This document shows positions 59,507-64,000 of a stretch of DNA of 64,000 nucleotides, one piece after another (position 1 is the stretch's first letter; each line of letters begins with the position of its first letter). The notes beneath the pieces were generated by a model. That model was not told the origin of the DNA and made no database searches. It worked only from the letters and a program-made list of their open reading frames with translations. A program made the translations under genes and the position numbers. The stretch covers positions 189,765-253,764 of the forward strand of contig NZ_JH725094.1 of assembly GCF_000278155.1 (NCBI RefSeq). Reading direction: 5' to 3'. The stretch comes from Bartonella doshiae NCTC 12862 = ATCC 700133. Its GTDB lineage: Bacteria; Pseudomonadota; Alphaproteobacteria; Rhizobiales; Rhizobiaceae.

Positions 59507-60331
59507 CTAATCCTCATTTTCTTTCATTCTTTTGTCCTCAAATTTTGGTGTACAATAAAAACGCTTTCCTTCTTGCTTAATAAAATTCACCACATCAACA
59601 ACAGACTGAGAAGTGGAATAAAAAGCAGAAATATCATCTACACGCTCTTTAAATGGTTTGCTGCGATCAAAAAGCATAGCAACCGAATGACGTAGTGCAT
59701 GAATATCTTTACGTTTAAGACCTGCACGTTTCATACCAATAATATTTAATCCAGCAAGTTTTGCTTGCACACCAACTGCTGTTCCATAGGGTATCAGATC
59801 TCCAACCAACGCAGACACACCACCAACGAATGCATGATGCCCAATGCGAACAAATTGATGAACAGCAGCACCTCCACCAATAATAACATAATCACCAACA
59901 GTAACATGTCCTGCAATCATTGCATTATTCGCGAATGTTACATGATTTCCTACATGGCAATCGTGGGCAACATGTGCATAACAGAAAAATTGGCAATTAC
60001 TTCCAACAATTGTCATTCCTTCACTTGAATCAGAGCCTCGATGCATCGTAACACCTTCACGAATTATACATTTTTCACCAATAGAGAGTGTTGTACGACC
60101 ATCCTTATGTTTATTATTTTGTGGATCTGCACCTAAAACTGCATGCGAAAATACTTTACTATCAGCTCCTAATGTTGTTTTTCCCATGATCACAACATGA
60201 CTTATCAAACTACATGCATCACCAATAATAGCCTCTGGACCAATATGACAAAACGGCCCAACGAGTACGTTTTCACCAAGCTGCGCCCCTCTCTCTACAA
60301 AAGCAGTTGGATGGATTTTCGTACCAGACAT
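59507..60331 (-). CDS. lpxA: UDP-N-acetylglucosamine acyltransferase
   Basis: A 274-residue left-handed parallel beta-helix enzyme of many hexapeptide repeats, adding the first acyl chain from ACP to UDP-GlcNAc. The N-terminal HPTAFVERGAQLGENVLVG and catalytic His in YAHVAHDCHVGN are present, with the helical C-terminal domain from about 195. The last segment (EQEGKRFYCTPKFEDKRM-like) is somewhat longer than usual. It is preceded by AGGAA and stands 21 bases after fabZ. Confidence 0.95.
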   Translation of the reverse strand: MSGTKIHPTAFVERGAQLGENVLVGPFCHIGPEAIIGDACSLISHVVIMGKTTLGADSKVFSHAVLGADPQNNKHKDGRTTLSIGEKCIIREGVTMHRGSDSSEGMTIVGSNCQFFCYAHVAHDCHVGNHVTFANNAMIAGHVTVGDYVIIGGGAAVHQFVRIGHHAFVGGVSALVGDLIPYGTAVGVQAKLAGLNIIGMKRAGLKRKDIHALRHSVAMLFDRSKPFKERVDDISAFYSTSQSVVDVVNFIKQEGKRFYCTPKFEDKRMKENED

Positions 60332-60352
60332 TCTTAAATTCCTATTATATCA

Positions 60353-60820
60353 TTACTCTGCTTCAACAATCATAGCGGCAATTTCTGCTTCAGCGACGCG
60401 GATATTTTCTACTTCTGCAACACACAAAAAACGCCTCATCCCAGATCTCTTTTTTAAAAGCTGAACACGAATCCTCAGCTGATCACCAGGCATAACAGGT
60501 TTACGAAATTTTGCATTATCAACAGTCATAAGATAAACTAAATTTGTTTGCTTATCTCCTAAATTTAAAAGCGCAATTGCTCCTGCTGTCTGTGCCATAG
60601 CCTCCAAAATTAAAACCCCAGGCATAACTGGCTTTGCAGGAAAATGTCCGGTAAAATGTGGCTCATTAATTGTTACATTTTTAATACCAACAGCTTCTTG
60701 CTCACCGTCAATCCCAACTATACGATCAATTAATAAAAATGGATACCTATGCGGTAATATTGACAGTAACTTTTCAATATCTATAGCTTCCAAGCTTTTC
60801 GTTTCTTCAGTGCTGATCAT
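60353..60820 (-). CDS. fabZ: 3-hydroxyacyl-ACP dehydratase
   Basis: A 155-residue hot-dog fold dehydratase of the fatty-acid elongation cycle, also drawing on the 3-hydroxyacyl-ACP pool used by LpxA and Lpx[11 protein letters not shown] and [23 protein letters not shown] with catalytic His and Glu are present. The frame opens at 60850 inside lpxD, but AAAGAGG directs initiation at the ATG at 60820, just past the lpxD stop. Confidence 0.95.
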   Translation of the reverse strand: MISTEETKSLEAIDIEKLLSILPHRYPFLLIDRIVGIDGEQEAVGIKNVTINEPHFTGHFPAKPVMPGVLILEAMAQTAGAIALLNLGDKQTNLVYLMTVDNAKFRKPVMPGDQLRIRVQLLKKRSGMRRFLCVAEVENIRVAEAEIAAMIVEAE

Positions 60821-60821
60821 A

Positions 60822-61868
60822 TTAGCCTCTTTCCTTTTTGACCTTGCCAATATTACGCAACGCCGCTACTTCACGAAACCACTGTTTAAATGGTTGGGCT
60901 GGAACTCCCCCCCATTTTTCACCATCCGGTATATCATTCATAACACCACTACCAGCAGCAATCTGAACACATTTTCCTATTATAATATGATCAGCAACCC
61001 CAACACTTCCGCCAAGCTGAGACATATCACCTATAATCGTGCTACCAGCAATTCCACACTGAGCAGCAATGAGGCAACAACGACCAATTTTAACATTGTG
61101 AGCAATCTGAACTAAATTATCAATTTTGCTTCCTTCGCCAATAATGGTATCTTCAAATGTTCCTCGATCAATTGTTGTATTCGCACCAATTTCCACACCA
61201 TCCTCGATAATAACACGACCAAGCTGTGGAATTTTTTCAATTCCAGAAACACTACCAACATAACCAAAACCATCTTGCCCAATACAAGCACCAGGATACA
61301 GCTGAACCCTATTACCTATTAAAGAATACTGGACCGTGACCTTGGGTGCAATATAGCATTCATGCCCAATACGACAATTTTCACCAATAACAGCAGTGGA
61401 TGAAATAAGAGTTCCAGAACCAATCTCAACATTTCTACCAATAACAGCCCCCGCTTCAATACATACATCAGATGCAAACTTAGCACTTGGATGAATATGT
61501 GCATGTGGCGAAATCTCCCTCTTTCCAAGCCACGGTATTGGCTTGACAGAATCAGGAAATAAGATACGAGCAATCTGAGCAAAATCACGCTGGGGTGTGG
61601 AAGTTACCAAAATAGCCATTGATTGAGGAACTTTAAAAACAATTTCATTCGTACAAAAAACGGCAACTGCAGAACTTTCTAATAAAGCATCAGAAAACTT
61701 TCGATGTTCCACAAAAACAAGAGCCCCCTCCCCAGCGCTCTCAAGTGAAGAGAGAGTATTTATAACTGTGTTAGAAAACTCTGGATTAAGAAGTTTCGCA
61801 CCTGTTAACTCTGCAACATTTGCAACTGTCAACCGCCGAGACGGCGTAAAGAAAAACGTATCCGCCAT
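60822..61868 (-). CDS. lpxD: UDP-3-O-acylglucosamine N-acyltransferase
   Basis: A 348-residue acyltransferase adding the N-linked acyl chain to the UDP-sugar. An N-terminal uridine-binding domain (about 1-110) is followed by hexapeptide repeats with the catalytic His region [15 protein letters not shown]. The C-terminal helix contains [19 protein letters not shown]. The gene is between bamA and fabZ. GAGAGAAAG precedes the ATG. Length is normal. Confidence 0.95.
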   Translation of the reverse strand: MADTFFFTPSRRLTVANVAELTGAKLLNPEFSNTVINTLSSLESAGEGALVFVEHRKFSDALLESSAVAVFCTNEIVFKVPQSMAILVTSTPQRDFAQIARILFPDSVKPIPWLGKREISPHAHIHPSAKFASDVCIEAGAVIGRNVEIGSGTLISSTAVIGENCRIGHECYIAPKVTVQYSLIGNRVQLYPGACIGQDGFGYVGSVSGIEKIPQLGRVIIEDGVEIGANTTIDRGTFEDTIIGEGSKIDNLVQIAHNVKIGRCCLIAAQCGIAGSTIIGDMSQLGGSVGVADHIIIGKCVQIAAGSGVMNDIPDGEKWGGVPAQPFKQWFREVAALRNIGKVKKERG

Positions 61869-61928
61869 TAAAATACTTTCTCTCAGCCCAACCTATTCTC
61901 TTCAAAGTTTTTCATTAAAAAATCTAAA

Positions 61929-64000
61929 TCAGAACTTCGTAGAAATACCAAAATTAAATTGCTGCAGACGATCGCCTTCTTGCTTTGTTATCGGCCAAGC
62001 ATAATCAAAACGTAGCGGACCAAAAGGCGAATCCCACATCAAACTAACACCTGCAGACGATCGCCATGCACTTTTAATATTTGTAACCGGTGTTTCTCCT
62101 TGAAATACAGGTTTATAATTATTACCAAAAAGCGTTGCAGCATCAGCAAATAAAGCACCGCGAAATCCGAATCCTTCAGGAACAATAGGTATAGGAAACT
62201 GTACTTCAGCAGTTGCATTTATATACGTCGTTCCCCCTAAGAAATAAACTTCACCCTTATTAGAAATCTGACGTGGACCTATACCATTGTACTTGAAACC
62301 ACGAATCATATCAGTATTGACTTTAAACATATCGAAGATACGAATACCCTCTTCGCCCATTTCGTGGATATAACCACCACCAACAGAAAACAAACCAACA
62401 ATATCCATACGATCAGAAAGCGTCTTGTACATCATCGCCTTACCAGTCGTCTTCAAAAATTTTGCATTACCCCCAAGTCCAGCATACTCCTGAAGAACAC
62501 GCGCATATAATCCATCATGTGGATTTTTCATATCATCAATAGTATTATAGGTTAGACCATAACTAATTGATGAACGCTTCCAAGGGCTATGGATCGCAGC
62601 TTGAACGATCGCACCTGAATATTTCTCATAGAGTTCTTTTATGTCATTCTCTTTGGTTAAGTCATAATCTCCGCCAAAATCATATTCTTCTTGTACATAA
62701 GAATAAGCTAAATTAGCAGACAATTGATCATTGATCGGCACCCCAAACCGAAGTGAGCCGCCCGTCTGTCGTACATCATATGCTTTATCAGCACGGTATG
62801 TATTACGGAAAAGATCAATACCAGCAGATAAATGATAACCCAAGAAATAAGGATCAACAAACGACAAGTTGTAATTACGGGATTTTTCTTGCCCTGCTCC
62901 TAACCCCAGACGAACATACTGTCCACGCCCTCCTAGATTGCGCTCAGTAACAGAAACCTCAAGAGACATACCAGGGCTCGTACCACCAGTTGTATATCCT
63001 CCAGAAAAAGAAAGATCTCCTGTTGGAGCCTCCACAACATCTATCACTAAGATAATTTGGTCAGACTGATCCGTCGGAACCATTGAAATATTAACGGCTT
63101 TGAAAAAACCTAAACCTTCTAAACGACGTCTCGCCCGTTGCACTAAGGTCTGATTATAAGCATCGCCTTCATTTAATTCAAGCTCACGGCGAATGATGTA
63201 ATCACGTGTCTTTTCATTGCCACGAATATCAATGCGCTTAACATAAGCACGCGGACCTTGTTCAATGTTATACAGTATCGAAATTGTATGATTTGCCAAA
63301 TTACGATTTCCACGTGGCTCAATTTTAGCAAAAGCATATCCCGAATCAGCAGCCTTATTATTAAGCATAGCAACAGATTGCTCAATATTTTGTGCATTAT
63401 AAACGTCACCTGCCCGTGTTTTAAGTATTCCCTTCATAGATTGAACATCAACACCATCGATATCGCTTTCAATCTGAACATCACTAATTTTATAACGCAC
63501 ACCTTCATCAAGAAGGAAATCAATTGTATATGAATTGTTCGCTGCATCAAAAGTTGCTTTAGAAGAAATTACACGAAAATCCGCATAACCGTGATTATAG
63601 TAAAAACGACGGAGCGCTTCTTCATCAGCAGCCAAACGTTCTTCACTGTAAACATCACCGCTCATTAATAAGGAGAATACCCCTGAAGGTTTTGTTGAAA
63701 TCACATCACGCAGACGACGGCTACCAAAAGCACTATTCCCCTTAAAGGTAATACCACTAATCTTTAGCTTCCGGCCTTCAACGATATTAAATACCACATT
63801 AACACGCCCTTTACCCAGATTAATGGTTTGTACTGTCACAGTGACATTATTACGACCAACGGTTTTATAAGCCTCACGAATCACTTTAATGTCATCTGAG
63901 AGCTTAGCAGAATTGAAAGGCTCATTCGGTTTTAAAGAAATAAACCTTTTAAGATCAGGATCTTTAAGAGATTTATTCCCTTGAAACAATATCTGATTCA
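61929..64000 (-). CDS. bamA: Outer membrane protein assembly factor BamA, partial
   Basis: The 3' two thirds or more of bamA; the 5' end lies outside the window. The product inserts beta-barrel proteins into the outer membrane. POTRA domains are visible up to about residue 350 of the seen part (for example ISGITFKGNSAFGSRRLRDV), then a 16-strand barrel with TGDLSFSGGYTTGGTSPG and the lid loop FNTDMIRGFKYNGIGPRQ-like. The protein ends ...FGISTKF with a terminal Phe, the outer-membrane export signal. It heads the minus-strand operon bamA-lpxD-fabZ-lpxA-lpxI-lpxB. Confidence 0.95.
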   Translation of the reverse strand, partial: NQILFQGNKSLKDPDLKRFISLKPNEPFNSAKLSDDIKVIREAYKTVGRNNVTVTVQTINLGKGRVNVVFNIVEGRKLKISGITFKGNSAFGSRRLRDVISTKPSGVFSLLMSGDVYSEERLAADEEALRRFYYNHGYADFRVISSKATFDAANNSYTIDFLLDEGVRYKISDVQIESDIDGVDVQSMKGILKTRAGDVYNAQNIEQSVAMLNNKAADSGYAFAKIEPRGNRNLANHTISILYNIEQGPRAYVKRIDIRGNEKTRDYIIRRELELNEGDAYNQTLVQRARRRLEGLGFFKAVNISMVPTDQSDQIILVIDVVEAPTGDLSFSGGYTTGGTSPGMSLEVSVTERNLGGRGQYVRLGLGAGQEKSRNYNLSFVDPYFLGYHLSAGIDLFRNTYRADKAYDVRQTGGSLRFGVPINDQLSANLAYSYVQEEYDFGGDYDLTKENDIKELYEKYSGAIVQAAIHSPWKRSSISYGLTYNTIDDMKNPHDGLYARVLQEYAGLGGNAKFLKTTGKAMMYKTLSDRMDIVGLFSVGGGYIHEMGEEGIRIFDMFKVNTDMIRGFKYNGIGPRQISNKGEVYFLGGTTYINATAEVQFPIPIVPEGFGFRGALFADAATLFGNNYKPVFQGETPVTNIKSAWRSSAGVSLMWDSPFGPLRFDYAWPITKQEGDRLQQFNFGISTKF

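Overview
The window is about 64 kb of AT-rich alphaproteobacterial chromosome that I assign to Bartonella. The reasons are the low-GC Rhizobiales gene content, the BamA-LpxD-FabZ-LpxA-LpxI-LpxB operon, two glutamyl-tRNA synthetases, class II DAHP synthase, CckA, HdaA and a Bartonella-like citrate synthase gene, together with decayed prophage pieces and large AT-rich spacers. The species cannot be fixed by eye. Layout: (1) 1-4,255 is the end of a degenerate prophage lying against the 3' end of tRNA-Arg(UCU). It holds a truncated endolysin, an antirepressor fused by deletion to the tail of a YqaJ-type exonuclease, a DUF488 gene between two copies of one hairpin, a small phage protein, an intact tyrosine integrase, and a higBA toxin-antitoxin pair bracketed by a 20-bp direct repeat. 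(2) 4,179-13,838 carries tRNA-Arg, a complex I accessory subunit, tRNA-Pro, hdaA with an AI-2E family membrane protein, purM-purN, the cell-cycle hybrid kinase CckA, a FliO-like membrane protein, dksA and a flavin reductase. (3) 13,978-23,110 is a run of plus-strand genes rich in purine synthesis (rpe, purB, a small hydrolase, purC, purS, purQ, purL) followed by bolA, monothiol glutaredoxin and a Bcr/CflA-type efflux pump. (4) 23,221-29,091 holds parC, aspS and rnd. (5) 29,310-34,634 is an accessory, gene-poor stretch: a decayed integrase and a decayed AlpA-type regulator, an orphan lipoprotein, an amino-acid permease and a small secreted or membrane protein. (6) 34,844-39,543 holds hutH standing alone, tRNA-Arg(CCG), NAD kinase and an RhlE-type helicase. 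(7) 39,615-49,667 is a minus-strand block: comEC, rpiA, a DUF2059 protein, gor, aroG-like, nadE and gltX1. (8) 49,781-57,437 has gltX2 and gltA, then a polar amino-acid ABC transporter whose binding-protein gene is tandemly duplicated. (9) 57,452-64,000 is the outer-membrane and lipid A operon lpxB-lpxI-lpxA-fabZ-lpxD-bamA, with bamA cut by the window edge. How the genes work together: seven purine genes (purM, purN, purB, purC, purS, purQ, purL) cover most of the IMP pathway. The Lpx and FabZ genes supply lipid A and fatty-acid precursors next to the outer-membrane insertase. CckA, HdaA and DksA are growth and cell-cycle regulators. I found no clearly novel multi-gene system. The most unusual structures are the repeat-bracketed higBA module, the antirepressor/exonuclease deletion fusion, the duplicated binding-protein unit that keeps a dead copy of the permease start site, and the decayed integrase-AlpA island.
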